Shown one piece after another: positions 6,213 through 14,762 of a DNA stretch of 24,818 nt (position 1 is the stretch's first letter; every line of letters begins with the position of its first letter). The position numbers and the translations under genes were made by a program. The notes beneath the pieces are model-generated. The model made no database searches. It had not been told where the DNA came from and was given only the letters and a program-made list of their open reading frames with translations. The stretch comes from Hominenteromicrobium gallistercoris (GTDB taxonomy: Bacteria > Bacillota > Clostridia > Oscillospirales > Acutalibacteraceae), in assembly GCA_019119145.1 (NCBI GenBank), contig DWXR01000053.1, positions 1 through 24,818 on the forward strand, given 5' to 3'.

Positions 6213-7550
6213 ATGTCTGATATTGTCAATCAATTACTTTTACAGCTTGTTCTGATCCTTTTGAATGCTTTTTTTGCCGCGACGGAGATCGCCGTGATCT
6301 CGCTCAACGAAAAGCGGGTCAAGGCGCGCGCGGAGGACGGCGACAAGAAGGCCGTCAAAATGCTCCGCATGATCGAGGAGCCGACGCGGTTTCTCTCGAC
6401 GATCCAGATCGGCATCACACTGGCCAACCTTCTGGGATCGGCGTTTGCAGCCGACAACTTTGCGGAGCGGCTTTCGGGCTTCTTCATTCAAACCTTCCAG
6501 ATTTCAGAGGCTTACACCGGTGTTATCAATACAGTGGCGATTGTCGTCATTACAATTATCCTGTCGTTCTTTACACTGGTGCTCGGCGAGCTTGTACCGA
6601 AGCGCGTTGCGATGCGGCATAAGGAAAAGCTGGCCGAAGCCGTGTGCGGCGTCATTTCGTTTTTGGCCGTCGTGCTGAAGCCGATCATCTGGCTGCTCAC
6701 CGTTTCCACGAACGGCGTGCTCCGCCTGTTCGGCATCGACCCGCAGGCGAAGGAGGAGCCGGCTTCCACGGAGGACATCATCCTGATGCTCGACGCGGGC
6801 GTCGACGAAGGCTCGCTGGATCAGAACGACATTGAGTACATAAAGAATGTTTTCAAGCTGGACGGCATGATCGCCGAGGACGTCATGATGCCGAGAAAGT
6901 CCGTCGTGTTTGTTGCACAGGACGAGACCGACGAGGAGATCATGAAGAAGATCGAGGAGGAGGGCTACTCCCGTATGCCGGTGTACGCCGAGAAGGAAGA
7001 CCACATCATCGGCATCCTGCATACGCGCGACTACCTGCTCAAGCGCGGGACGCCCGGCTTTACGCTTGACCAGGTCATGCTGCCGCCGGTGTTCGTTCCG
7101 GAAACGGCGCATCTGGACGCCCTGTTCAAGGACATGCAGACCGGCCACAACCACATGGTGATCGTCGTCAACGAATACGGCGAGACGGCCGGCATCGTCA
7201 CGATGGAGGATATCCTCGAGGAGCTTGTCGGCGAAATCTGGGACGAGCGGGACGAGGCCGTGGAGGATTTCAAAAAGGCGGGAGACGGCACGTATACCGT
7301 GCTCTGCTCGGCCTTCATCGAGGATTTCTTCGAGTTTTTCTCGCTGGAAAATCAGGGGGAGACCGAGGCCTCGACCGTCAACGGCTGGCTTACCGAGCTG
7401 TCCGGAAGCATTCCGAAGGTCGGGTACACCTTCGATTACGAGAACCTCACGATAACCGTCACGAAGGCGGACGGCCTGATGGCGCACGAGATCAGCGTCA
7501 AGGTCAACGACCAGGCCAAAGAACCGGAGGAAGAAAAGCCGGAGGAATAA
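6213..7550 (+). CDS. CNNM/CorC-type membrane protein with CBS pair (hemolysin C family)
   Basis: 445 residues in the standard order. An N-terminal CNNM (DUF21) domain has membrane segments at about 5-27, 100-125 and 145-170 and the family signature GELVPKR near residue 130. A pair of CBS domains follows (about 210-335: EDVMMPR...SRMPVY...IIGILHTRDYLL, then HMVIVVNEYGETAGIVTMEDILEELVGEI). Last is a CorC_HlyC transporter-associated domain (about 350-430). The family is linked to magnesium (and cobalt) efflux or homeostasis; the CBS pair usually binds ATP-Mg. ATG 6213 with GGAGG 5 bases upstream is preferred to the TTG at 6201. A terminator follows, so it is a single-gene transcript from the promoter at 5986-6014. 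Confidence 0.9.
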   Translation: MSDIVNQLLLQLVLILLNAFFAATEIAVISLNEKRVKARAEDGDKKAVKMLRMIEEPTRFLSTIQIGITLANLLGSAFAADNFAERLSGFFIQTFQISEAYTGVINTVAIVVITIILSFFTLVLGELVPKRVAMRHKEKLAEAVCGVISFLAVVLKPIIWLLTVSTNGVLRLFGIDPQAKEEPASTEDIILMLDAGVDEGSLDQNDIEYIKNVFKLDGMIAEDVMMPRKSVVFVAQDETDEEIMKKIEEEGYSRMPVYAEKEDHIIGILHTRDYLLKRGTPGFTLDQVMLPPVFVPETAHLDALFKDMQTGHNHMVIVVNEYGETAGIVTMEDILEELVGEIWDERDEAVEDFKKAGDGTYTVLCSAFIEDFFEFFSLENQGETEASTVNGWLTELSGSIPKVGYTFDYENLTITVTKADGLMAHEISVKVNDQAKEPEEEKPEE

Positions 7551-7563
7551 ACAGAATAAAGCG

Positions 7564-7590
7564 GGGCGGGCTGGTCGGCCTGCCCTTTTT
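7564..7590 (+). terminator. Intrinsic terminator after the first CNNM gene
   Basis: An 8-bp stem, GGGCGGGC (7564-7571) with GCCTGCCC (7578-7585), one G-T pair, followed by TTTTT. Confidence 0.85.
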
Positions 7591-7609
7591 CTGTTGGCGC
7601 GGCCGCTTG

Positions 7610-7638
7610 TTGCGGCGCGCGCCGTTTTCTGGTAAAAT
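7610..7638 (+). promoter_or_regulatory. Sigma-A promoter for the AraC-family gene
   Basis: TTGCGG (7610-7615), 17-base spacer, TAAAAT (7633-7638) with an extended -10 TG at 7630-7631. It lies about 45 bases before the GTG start. Confidence 0.7.
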
Positions 7639-7682
7639 GTATGTAACATTCTCGCGTCGATTTCCTGAGAGGAGGGACAGCC

Positions 7683-8582
7683 GTGCAGTATCTGTGCAGC
7701 CTGACGACGCTGCCGCACGTCAGCTTTATGAACTATTTCAGCCCGAAGGGGGAGTGGATGCACTTCCGCCGGCGCAACGTGGAATACATCATGTATTTCA
7801 TCGCCGAGGGGGAGATGTATATTCAGGAGGACGGCACCGAGTGTGTGCTGCTGCCCGGCGACGTCTTTTTCCTGCAGCCGTATCTCGAGCATGTCGGCAC
7901 GCGCCCGGCCAAATGCGCCTACTACTTTGCGCATTTCAGCAACCTTTCCCTGCTGCCGTTCGACTACGGCGAGGGCACGGCGCTGGAGATCACCGACCAC
8001 CAGATCGCCGAGGATACGGTGGACAGCGTGTTCGATTTCGAGCACTGCATGCTGCCCAAGCACATCCGCGTGCGGGATGAGGCCGTGCGCGCGCAGATTG
8101 CGGCGCTGTTCGAGGAGTGCATCGAAAAGGGGCGTTCCGGCGCGAAGCATTACCGCGTGTTCTGGGCGTGCAAGCTGCTGGAGATCCTGACGACGCTCGC
8201 GCAGAACAGCCAGGACGCAAAGGTGGAGGCGCTCGGCAGCGCGCTGCCGGCCCGCACGATGACGAAGATCCACGATCTGTGCACGTACCTCGATACGCAC
8301 TATGCGGAAAAGATCACCGGCAGCACGATCGAGGCCGAGACGGGCATGAATTTCGACTACCTGAACCGCACGTTCCGCCGGATCACCGGCAAAACGGTGT
8401 TTCAGTACCTGAACCGGGTGCGCATCAACCGCGTCAAGGAGCTTCTGAAGACCACCGACATGAAGCTCGCAGAGATCGCGGCGCTGACCGGCTTTTCCGA
8501 CGAATTTTACCTGAGCCGCCAGTTTAAAAAAGCCACCGGCGTCTCCCCGGTGCTCTACGCCCGAGGGCAGATGAAGAATTGA
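7683..8582 (+). CDS. AraC-family transcriptional regulator
   Basis: 299 residues. The N-terminal half is a cupin-like sensor domain (about 10-150; FIAEGEMYIQEDGTECVLLPGDVFFLQP is the typical beta-barrel segment with a PGD turn). The C-terminal 100 residues hold the double helix-turn-helix of the AraC family: ITGSTIEAETGMNFDYLNRTF and the signature LKTTDMKLAEIAALTGFSDEFYLSRQFKKATGVSP. Members bind DNA and respond to a small ligand, often a sugar. The start is GTG 7683 with AGGAGGG (7670-7676). No sugar-transport genes are adjacent; the neighbours are two CNNM proteins, so its target is not apparent. Confidence 0.9.
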   Translation: MQYLCSLTTLPHVSFMNYFSPKGEWMHFRRRNVEYIMYFIAEGEMYIQEDGTECVLLPGDVFFLQPYLEHVGTRPAKCAYYFAHFSNLSLLPFDYGEGTALEITDHQIAEDTVDSVFDFEHCMLPKHIRVRDEAVRAQIAALFEECIEKGRSGAKHYRVFWACKLLEILTTLAQNSQDAKVEALGSALPARTMTKIHDLCTYLDTHYAEKITGSTIEAETGMNFDYLNRTFRRITGKTVFQYLNRVRINRVKELLKTTDMKLAEIAALTGFSDEFYLSRQFKKATGVSPVLYARGQMKN

Positions 8583-8664
8583 ATCCGCGCCGAAGCGTGC
8601 GGCGGCTGTGCGTTTGTGCTGCTGTGCTCTGCGGCGGAAGTTATTCGCGCATCATGGAAACGTC

Positions 8665-8710
8665 AAAAAACTCCCGGAAAGATGAACTTTCCGGGAGTTG
8701 AACTTTTTGC
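8665..8710. terminator. Bidirectional terminator between araC-type gene and second CNNM gene
   Basis: A perfect 13-bp stem, AACTCCCGGAAAG (8669-8681) with CTTTCCGGGAGTT (8687-8699), loop ATGAA. On the minus strand it is followed directly by a run of T (AAAAAA at 8665-8670 on the plus strand); on the plus strand by GAACTTTTT. It serves the two convergent genes. Confidence 0.9.
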
Positions 8711-8755
8711 ATGGATTGTTGGAGACAGAGGAAGAACGCCGCGCGGGGAAACGGT

Positions 8756-10153
8756 TCAGCGCGCTTCGTCATCGTGCGCTTCTTCGTCGTATTCCTCTTC
8801 GACGGGTTCGCCGCGGACGATCAGCAGGCGCGAAAGGCGCTGGTCCTCGACGGCGAGCACCGTGATATCGAGGTTCTTGACGCGGACGCTCGGGTGCTCG
8901 TTCGGCTTCGGGATGCGGCCGAGCAGGTCGGTCACAAGCCCTGCAATCGTGTCGTAGTCGCCCTCAGGCAGGTTCACGCCGGTCAGGTCGGAGATCTCGT
9001 CGATGGAGGTCGTGCCGTCCACGGTGAATTCGTTCTCGCTGACCCGGAAGATCTCTTCCGCCTCGTTGTCGTACTCGTCCTGGATGTTGCCGAGGATCGA
9101 TTCGATCAGGTCCTCCAGCGTGATGAGGCCCGACGTGCCGCCGTATTCGTCGACGATCACGGCGATCTGGATGCGCCGCTCCTGCAGCTCGCGGAAAAGC
9201 TGGCTGCATTTTTTCGTTTCGGGGATGAAGTAGGCCGGGCGCACCATGTCGCGCAGGCGGATGAAGTCCGGCATGGGCTTGCCGACGTAGGGGAGAAAAT
9301 CCTTGACGTAGCAGATGCCGGTGATCGTGTCGATGTCCTCGCGGTAGACCGGCAGGCGGGAAAAGCCCTTTTCGGCGGAGACCGCGGCGACGTCCTCGAT
9401 CGTCGAATCCTCGCTGACCGCGCAGATGTCCGTGCGGTGCGTCATGATCTCGCTGACCGTCGTGTCGTTGAAATCGAGGATGTTCGTGATCATGTCGAGC
9501 TCGGTCTCCTCGATCACGCCTTTTTCCTCGCCCTCGCCGACCATGTGGAGGATCTCCTCCTCGGTCACGGTTTCATCGAGCGCCCTGGGGTCGTTGCCGA
9601 ACAGGCGCATGACGCCGTCGGAGATCAGGTCGCACAGCCGCATGAGCGGGCGCATCGAGGCGCTGAGCGTGCGGATCAGGCCGATGAGCTTATAGTTATA
9701 TTGCAGGCTGCGGGCGGCCTTGTGCGCCACGAACTTTTTGGGGATGAAATCGGCCGCGAGCAGAAACAGCACGGCGCACAGCAGCATGCACAGCACGACC
9801 GCTGCGGCCGCGGCGAGGCCGGGCAGCAGGCCCGCCGCAATCAGCGCGTTGTCGAGCGCGGGCGTGAAGCCGAGCACGGAAACGCCGATGGAGAAAAAGC
9901 CCATCAGCATCATGCCGAACTGCAGGGGCGAGGCGAAGCTCTCGTTTGCATCGAGGTAGGCGAGGAATTTCTTTGCGCGGCGGCTCCCGTTTTCGGCGTC
10001 GCGCTTGACGCGCGATTCGCTCGCCGTCGTGACGGCGGAATCGCACATGGCATACAGTATGCCGAGCAGGAAAAAGACGATGAGCAGTGCGGCAGCCGCC
10101 GGGACCGGCAGTACGGAGGCGGCGTGCGCAGTGCCAGAGGGATCGTCGTTCAT
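8756..10153 (-). CDS. Second, divergent CNNM/CorC-type membrane protein with CBS pair
   Basis: 465 residues, same family as the gene at 6213 but clearly divergent. The CNNM part has membrane segments at about 16-38, 68-90 and 92-125, and the usual GELVPKR reads ADFIPKK. The CBS pair (about 205-330: SEIMTHRTDICAV...FSRLPVY...ITGICYVKDFLP, then IAVIVDEYGGTSGLITLEDLIESILGNI) and a CorC_HlyC domain follow. The protein ends in an acidic tail (about 448-465, EEEYDEEAHDDEA), which the first paralogue lacks in this form. ATG at 10151-10153 is preferred: the frame runs back to 10261 but across the promoter. The binding site AAAGGA is 12 bases off, rather far. It is transcribed alone toward the bidirectional terminator. 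Confidence 0.88.
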   Translation of the reverse strand: MNDDPSGTAHAASVLPVPAAAALLIVFFLLGILYAMCDSAVTTASESRVKRDAENGSRRAKKFLAYLDANESFASPLQFGMMLMGFFSIGVSVLGFTPALDNALIAAGLLPGLAAAAAVVLCMLLCAVLFLLAADFIPKKFVAHKAARSLQYNYKLIGLIRTLSASMRPLMRLCDLISDGVMRLFGNDPRALDETVTEEEILHMVGEGEEKGVIEETELDMITNILDFNDTTVSEIMTHRTDICAVSEDSTIEDVAAVSAEKGFSRLPVYREDIDTITGICYVKDFLPYVGKPMPDFIRLRDMVRPAYFIPETKKCSQLFRELQERRIQIAVIVDEYGGTSGLITLEDLIESILGNIQDEYDNEAEEIFRVSENEFTVDGTTSIDEISDLTGVNLPEGDYDTIAGLVTDLLGRIPKPNEHPSVRVKNLDITVLAVEDQRLSRLLIVRGEPVEEEYDEEAHDDEAR

Positions 10154-10205
10154 GAGTGTCTTGCATCCTTTCGATCTGAATGGTTTCAGTTTATAGTTAC
10201 AAAAA

Positions 10206-10234
10206 ATTTTACTGCAAAAACCGATTGTTGTCAA
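10206..10234 (-). promoter_or_regulatory. Sigma-A promoter of the second CNNM gene
   Basis: On the minus strand, perfect TTGACA (10234-10229), a 17-base spacer and TAAAAT (10211-10206). The leader is about 45 bases. This consensus also shows that the upstream codons of the longer frame are not translated. Confidence 0.85.
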
Positions 10235-10348
10235 CACAGGGTCGCGGCCCGCGCCCGCCACGCGCGGGCGGCCTCGGAGAAAAGGCGCGGCTTTGGAGGA
10301 AGCCTGCGGAATTTACAGGCATAAATTAAAAAATTCATCGTTTTTTCC
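10235..10348. other. Divergent intergenic region between the second CNNM gene and nifJ
   Basis: The 346 bases between the two start codons hold two back-to-back promoters, this central stretch and the nifJ leader. The centre shows only a GC-rich hairpin (CGCCCGC 10252-10258 with GCGGGCG 10264-10270) and an AT-rich tract before the nifJ promoter. I see no gene or clear operator. Confidence 0.5.
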
Positions 10349-10377
10349 TTTACATACGGGTGAAAAAATGATAAGAT
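10349..10377 (+). promoter_or_regulatory. Sigma-A promoter of nifJ
   Basis: TTTACA (10349-10354), 17-base spacer, TAAGAT (10372-10377) with an extended -10 TG at 10369-10370. The start is expected near 10384, giving a leader of about 115 bases. Confidence 0.78.
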
Positions 10378-10383
10378 TTAACT

Positions 10384-10460
10384 GAACGGCAAAGGGGCGG
10401 CCTGTGTATGCGGCGCTGCAAACGGCAGCGCGGATGCGGAGGGCTCGCTTTGCCGCGGGC
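10384..10460 (+). promoter_or_regulatory. Stem-loop at the 5' end of the nifJ leader
   Basis: CGGCAAAG (10387-10394) pairs perfectly with CTTTGCCG (10448-10455) and encloses a second hairpin, GCGCTGC (10413-10419) with GCAGCGC (10425-10431). The outer stem begins within a few bases of the predicted transcript start and leaves the AAAGGAGG at 10482-10489 free, as expected of a 5' stabilising structure. No riboswitch is recognised. Confidence 0.4.
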
Positions 10461-10499
10461 ACATTCCAATTGATAATCCTTAAAGGAGGAATTTATTAA

Positions 10500-13400
10500 A
10501 TGGCAAGAAAAATGAAAACCATGGATGGCAACACCGCTGCCGCGCATGTTTCCTATGCGTTCACAGACGTTGCCGCCATCTATCCGATCACGCCGTCTTC
10601 GGTCATGGCTGACGAGACCGATAAGTACGCGGCTGCCGGCAGAAAGAATCTTTTCGGCCGTGAAGTCCGCGTCACGGAAATGCAGTCGGAAGCCGGTGCG
10701 GCGGGCGCCGTGCACGGCTCTCTTGCTGCCGGTGCGCTGACGACCACCTACACGGCGTCGCAGGGCCTGCTCCTGATGATTCCGAACATGTACAAGATGG
10801 CCGGCGAGCTGCTGCCGAGCGTTATCCACGTTTCCGCGCGCTGCGTTGCGACCCATGCCCTGAACATTTTTGGCGACCACTCGGATATTTATGCATGCCG
10901 CCAGACCGGCTACGCGATGCTGTGCTCCAACAGCCCGCAGGAGGTCATGGACCTCGGCGCGGTTGCGCACCTCTCCGCAATCAAGGGCAAGGTCCCGTTC
11001 CTCCACTTCTTCGACGGCTTCCGCACCTCGCACGAGATTCAGAAGATCGAAGTCTGGGATTATGAGGATCTCGGCGAAATGCTCGACTGGGACGCGGTCG
11101 ACGCGTTCAGAAGACATGCGCTGAATCCGGAGCACCCGGTCCTCCGCGGCCAGGCGCAGAACGGCGACATCTTCTTCCAGGCACGTGAGGCCTGCAACAA
11201 GTACTACGACGCGATCCCGGAGACCGTTGTCGAGTACATGAACAAGGTCAACGAGAAGATCGGCACGAACTACAAGCCGTTCAACTACTACGGCGCGCCG
11301 GATGCGGACAAGGTCATCATCGCGATGGGCTCCGTCTGCGAGACGATCGAGGAAGTCATCGACTACCTCGTTGCGGCAGGCGAGAAGGTCGGCCTCGTGA
11401 AGGTCCACCTCTACAGACCGTTCGTTGCGAAGTACCTGCTCGACGTGCTCCCGGAGACGGTCAAGACGATCTCCGTGCTCGACAGAACGAAGGAGCCCGG
11501 CTCCGTCGGCGAGCCGCTGTACCTCGACGTGCTCGCGGCGATCAACGGCACGCAGTTCGGCTGCGCGAAGGTGCTCACGGGCCGCTACGGCCTCGGCTCC
11601 AAGGATACGAAGCCGGCCGACATCATCGCGGTTTACCGCAACATGGAGAAGGGCGACGACGCGAAGAAGAAGTTCACGATCGGCATCGTGGACGACGTCA
11701 CGCACCTCTCCCTCGACGCGACGGAGCATCCGGATACGGCGCCGGCAGGCACGAAGTCCTGCAAGTTCTGGGGCCTCGGTTCGGACGGCACCGTCGGTGC
11801 GAACAAGAACTCCATCAAGATCATCGGCGACCACACCGATATGTACGCGCAGGGCTACTTCGACTACGACTCGAAGAAGTCCGGCGGCCTGACCATTTCC
11901 CACCTGCGCTTCGGCCACACGCCGATCAAGTCCACCTACTACATCTCGCAGGCTGACTTTGTCGCATGTCACAACCCGGCATACCTCGAGACCTACGACA
12001 TGGTGCAGGATCTGAAGAAGGGCGGCAGCTTCCTTCTGAACTGCCAGTGGGATGCCGCGGAGCTCGAAGAGAGACTCCCGGGCAAGGTCAAGAAGTACAT
12101 CGCCGACAACGATATCAACTTCTACACGATCGACGGCTTCAAGATCGGCAAGGAGATCGGCCTCGGCACGAGAATCAACACGGTTCTCCAGTCCGCGTTC
12201 TTCTCCATCGCGCAGATCATTCCGGAAGAAGACGCGATCAAGTACATGAAGGAAGCGGCTACGAAGTCCTACTCCAAGAAGGGCGAAGCGATCGTCAAGA
12301 TGAACCACGACGCGATCGACCGCGGCGCGACCGGCTATGTGAAGGTCGAGGTCCCGGCTTCCTGGAAGGACGCTGTGGACGATTCGGTCAAGCATGTCGC
12401 GACCGGCGACCGTCCGGAGCTCGTCGACTACGTCAACAACGTGGTTATCCCGGTCAACACCTTCCACGGCAAGGATCTGCCGGTTTCCACCTTTGAGAAG
12501 TATGCGGACGGCACCTCCCCGCAGGGCACTTCCGCTTACGAGAAGCGCGGCGTCGCCGTTGACGTTCCGAAGTGGATCCCCGAGAACTGCATCCAGTGCA
12601 CGTTCTGCTCCATGGTCTGCCCGCACGCGGTTATCCGTCCGGTCCCGATGACCGACGAAGAGCTCGCGGCTGCACCGGCGGCTGTGAAGAGCAAGCCCAT
12701 GACCGGTATGCCGGGCATGAACTTCGTGATGACGATCTCCACGCTCGACTGCACGGGCTGCGGCTCCTGCGTCAACGTCTGCCCGGGCATGAAGGGCAAC
12801 AAGGCGCTCGCCATGTCCCCGATCGACGAAGAGCGTCCGGGCCAGGAGGTCTTCGACTACGGCGTCAAGCTCGATCCGAAGCCCGAGATCATGGAGAAGT
12901 TCAAGGATACGACGATCAAGGGCAGCCAGCTCAGACAGCCGCTCCTCGAGTTCTCCGGCGCCTGCGGCGGCTGCGGTGAAACGCCGTACGCCAAGCTCGT
13001 CACCCAGCTGTTCGGCGACAAGATGTTCATCGCGAACGCGACGGGCTGCTCCTCCATCTGGGGCGGTTCCGCACCGGCTACGCCGTACACCGTCAACAAG
13101 AAGGGCCACGGCCCGGCTTGGGAAAACTCCCTGTTTGAGGACAACGCAGAGTTCGGCCTCGGCATGACGCTGGCACAGAACGCCGTTCGCGGCCGTCTGG
13201 CACAGCTCACCGAAGAGCTGATCGCGATCGACTACTGCAACGCTGAGCTGAAGGAAGCCGGCCGCAAGTGGCTCGACACGATGAACGACCGCGCGACGAA
13301 CGGCCCGGCGGCCGAGGCGTACATCGCGGCGCTCGAGAACGGCATCCTCACGGCGGACGAGGGCATCGCGTTTGCCGGCTCCGAGAAGGGCAAGGAGGTC

Positions 13401-14171
13401 TTCGGCGATAAGGCGGAGAGCATGCTCGAGCACTTCAAGGCGCTCAAGGCGGAAGGCAAGAACTGCGACTGCGAGGCCTGCTCGCTGGCGGCGAAGATCC
13501 TGAAGGATAAGGACTTCCTCGCGAAGAAGTCCATGTGGATCTTCGGCGGCGACGGCTGGGCATACGACATCGGCTTCGGCGGCGTCGACCATGCGCTTGC
13601 TTCCGGTGAAGACATCAACATCCTCGTCTTCGATACCGAGGTTTACTCCAACACGGGCGGCCAGGCTTCCAAGTCCACGCCGGTCGGCTCTGTCGCACAG
13701 TTCGCGGCTGCCGGTAAGGCTGTGAAGAAGAAGGACCTTGCGTCGATGATGATGAGCTACGGCTACGTCTACGTCGCACAGGTCGCGATGGGCGCCGATA
13801 TGAACCAGTGCCTCAAGGCGTTCCACGAGGCGGAGAGCTATCATGGCCCGTCCATCATCATCGCTTACGCGCCGTGCATCAACCACGGCATCAAGGGCGG
13901 CATGGGCGTCTCCATGACCGAGGAGAAGAAGGCTGTTGCGGCCGGCTACTGGCACAACTTCCGCTTCGACCCGCGCCGTGCGGACAACGGTGAGAACCCG
14001 TTCCAGCTCGACAGCAAGGCGCCGAGCGCTTCCTACCGTGACTTCATCATGGGCGAGGTCCGTTACAACAGCCTCACCCGCGCCTTCCCGGAGAGAGCGA
14101 AGGTCCTCTTCGAAAAGGCTGAGAAGGATGCGGAAGAGAAGTACGCGAAGTTCGTCAAGATGGCGGACTGA
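10500..14171 (+). CDS. nifJ: Pyruvate:ferredoxin (flavodoxin) oxidoreductase, single-chain
   Basis: 1223 residues, the size of single-chain PFOR (usually near 1180). It oxidises pyruvate with CoA to acetyl-CoA and CO2 and reduces ferredoxin, using thiamine diphosphate and three [4Fe-4S] clusters in the cytoplasm. Domain order is normal: N-terminal pyruvate-binding domain (YPITPSS, about 26-32), domains II-III, then a two-cluster ferredoxin domain with Cys697, 700, 703, 707 and Cys751, 754, 757, 761. The ThDP domain carries the proximal-cluster cysteines Cys822, Cys825 (ACGGCGE), Cys850 (ATGCSS) and Cys1126 (APCINHG), plus GGDGWAYDIGFGG and YSNTGGQ. All key residues are present. AAAGGAGG lies 10 bases before ATG 10500. 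Codon use is strongly biased, fitting a central fermentation enzyme. It is a single-gene transcript. Confidence 0.98.
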   Translation: MARKMKTMDGNTAAAHVSYAFTDVAAIYPITPSSVMADETDKYAAAGRKNLFGREVRVTEMQSEAGAAGAVHGSLAAGALTTTYTASQGLLLMIPNMYKMAGELLPSVIHVSARCVATHALNIFGDHSDIYACRQTGYAMLCSNSPQEVMDLGAVAHLSAIKGKVPFLHFFDGFRTSHEIQKIEVWDYEDLGEMLDWDAVDAFRRHALNPEHPVLRGQAQNGDIFFQAREACNKYYDAIPETVVEYMNKVNEKIGTNYKPFNYYGAPDADKVIIAMGSVCETIEEVIDYLVAAGEKVGLVKVHLYRPFVAKYLLDVLPETVKTISVLDRTKEPGSVGEPLYLDVLAAINGTQFGCAKVLTGRYGLGSKDTKPADIIAVYRNMEKGDDAKKKFTIGIVDDVTHLSLDATEHPDTAPAGTKSCKFWGLGSDGTVGANKNSIKIIGDHTDMYAQGYFDYDSKKSGGLTISHLRFGHTPIKSTYYISQADFVACHNPAYLETYDMVQDLKKGGSFLLNCQWDAAELEERLPGKVKKYIADNDINFYTIDGFKIGKEIGLGTRINTVLQSAFFSIAQIIPEEDAIKYMKEAATKSYSKKGEAIVKMNHDAIDRGATGYVKVEVPASWKDAVDDSVKHVATGDRPELVDYVNNVVIPVNTFHGKDLPVSTFEKYADGTSPQGTSAYEKRGVAVDVPKWIPENCIQCTFCSMVCPHAVIRPVPMTDEELAAAPAAVKSKPMTGMPGMNFVMTISTLDCTGCGSCVNVCPGMKGNKALAMSPIDEERPGQEVFDYGVKLDPKPEIMEKFKDTTIKGSQLRQPLLEFSGACGGCGETPYAKLVTQLFGDKMFIANATGCSSIWGGSAPATPYTVNKKGHGPAWENSLFEDNAEFGLGMTLAQNAVRGRLAQLTEELIAIDYCNAELKEAGRKWLDTMNDRATNGPAAEAYIAALENGILTADEGIAFAGSEKGKEVFGDKAESMLEHFKALKAEGKNCDCEACSLAAKILKDKDFLAKKSMWIFGGDGWAYDIGFGGVDHALASGEDINILVFDTEVYSNTGGQASKSTPVGSVAQFAAAGKAVKKKDLASMMMSYGYVYVAQVAMGADMNQCLKAFHEAESYHGPSIIIAYAPCINHGIKGGMGVSMTEEKKAVAAGYWHNFRFDPRRADNGENPFQLDSKAPSASYRDFIMGEVRYNSLTRAFPERAKVLFEKAEKDAEEKYAKFVKMAD

Positions 14172-14205
14172 TTGCGGGCTTTGCTCCGATCTGACTGAAT
14201 AACAG

Positions 14206-14240
14206 AATCCCGTCTGCGGTTTTCCGCAGGCGGGATTTTT
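14206..14240 (+). terminator. Intrinsic terminator after nifJ
   Basis: A 14-bp stem, AATCCCGTCTGCGG (14206-14219) with CCGCAGGCGGGATT (14224-14237), one T-G pair, TTTT loop, then a T run to 14240. Confidence 0.92.
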
Positions 14241-14264
14241 GTATCTTCCGCTTTTCCGCCGGCG

Positions 14265-14280
14265 CCGTGCGGCCGCACGG
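14265..14280. repeat. Perfect 16-bp palindrome upstream of spoIIID
   Basis: CCGTGCGG directly abuts its complement CCGCACGG. It lies between the nifJ terminator and the spoIIID promoter, 33 bases before the candidate -35. With no loop it fits a dimeric protein-binding site better than an RNA hairpin; no regulator can be named. Confidence 0.4.
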
Positions 14281-14313
14281 ACGCGGGACAACCGTCCGGA
14301 ACCGCAGATTTTT

Positions 14314-14342
14314 GCATGAAGGCGCGCCGCTTTGCATAGAAA
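14314..14342 (+). promoter_or_regulatory. Candidate sigma-E promoter of spoIIID
   Basis: GCATGAA (14314-14320), a 14-base spacer, CATAGAAA (14335-14342). The -10 matches the sigma-E consensus CATACAHT at six of eight positions; the -35 is a weaker match to KMATATT. In Bacillus and Clostridia spoIIID is a mother-cell, sigma-E-dependent gene. No sigma-A promoter was seen nearby. Confidence 0.5.
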
Positions 14343-14373
14343 TGAAACACAACAAAGGTGAGGGTGTGTTACG

Positions 14374-14628
14374 ATGAAGCAAAGTGTCGACGACAGAGCC
14401 GCCATGCTTGGGGAATATATCGTGCGGAACAAGGCGACGGTCCGTCGCGCCGCAAAGCAGTTCGGCGTCAGCAAATCCACGGTACATAAGGACGTGGCGG
14501 AGCGGTTGCGCCACGTGAACCTCGGCCTGTACAAGGAGGTGCGCGACGTGCTGGCCGTCAACAAGGCGCAGCGCCACATCCGCGGCGGCATGGCGACAAA
14601 GCGCAAATACGAGCACAAGGGGAAATGA
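14374..14628 (+). CDS. spoIIID: Sporulation transcriptional regulator SpoIIID
   Basis: 84 residues, close to the Bacillus subtilis protein in length and sequence. The helix-turn-helix KATVRRAAKQFGVSKSTVHK (about 20-39) with the invariant FGVSKSTVHKD, followed by ERL and the C-terminal basic segment HIRGGMATKRKYEHKGK, is diagnostic. SpoIIID is a mother-cell DNA-binding protein that activates and represses sigma-E and sigma-K regulon genes during endospore formation. AAAGGTGAGG (14354-14363) is its ribosome-binding site. It stands alone between two terminators. Its presence shows that the organism belongs to an endospore-forming lineage. Confidence 0.97.
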   Translation: MKQSVDDRAAMLGEYIVRNKATVRRAAKQFGVSKSTVHKDVAERLRHVNLGLYKEVRDVLAVNKAQRHIRGGMATKRKYEHKGK

Positions 14629-14630
14629 GC

Positions 14631-14675
14631 GCGCTCCGCTTTCCGGCCGGCCCGGGGAAGCGGAGCGCACTTTTT
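14631..14675 (+). terminator. Intrinsic terminator after spoIIID
   Basis: Stem of 14 pairs, GCGCTCCGCTTTCC (14631-14644) with GGGAAGCGGAGCGC (14655-14668), one T-G pair, 10-base loop, then ACTTTTT. It begins 2 bases after the spoIIID stop codon. Confidence 0.9.
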
Positions 14676-14762
14676 GCGCGGCGCAGCGGGACAGGCCGTG
14701 CCGAAAGACGGCGGCTTGCTGTGCGGGTAAAACGAAAGATTTTTGTGCAGCAGCAACATTTC

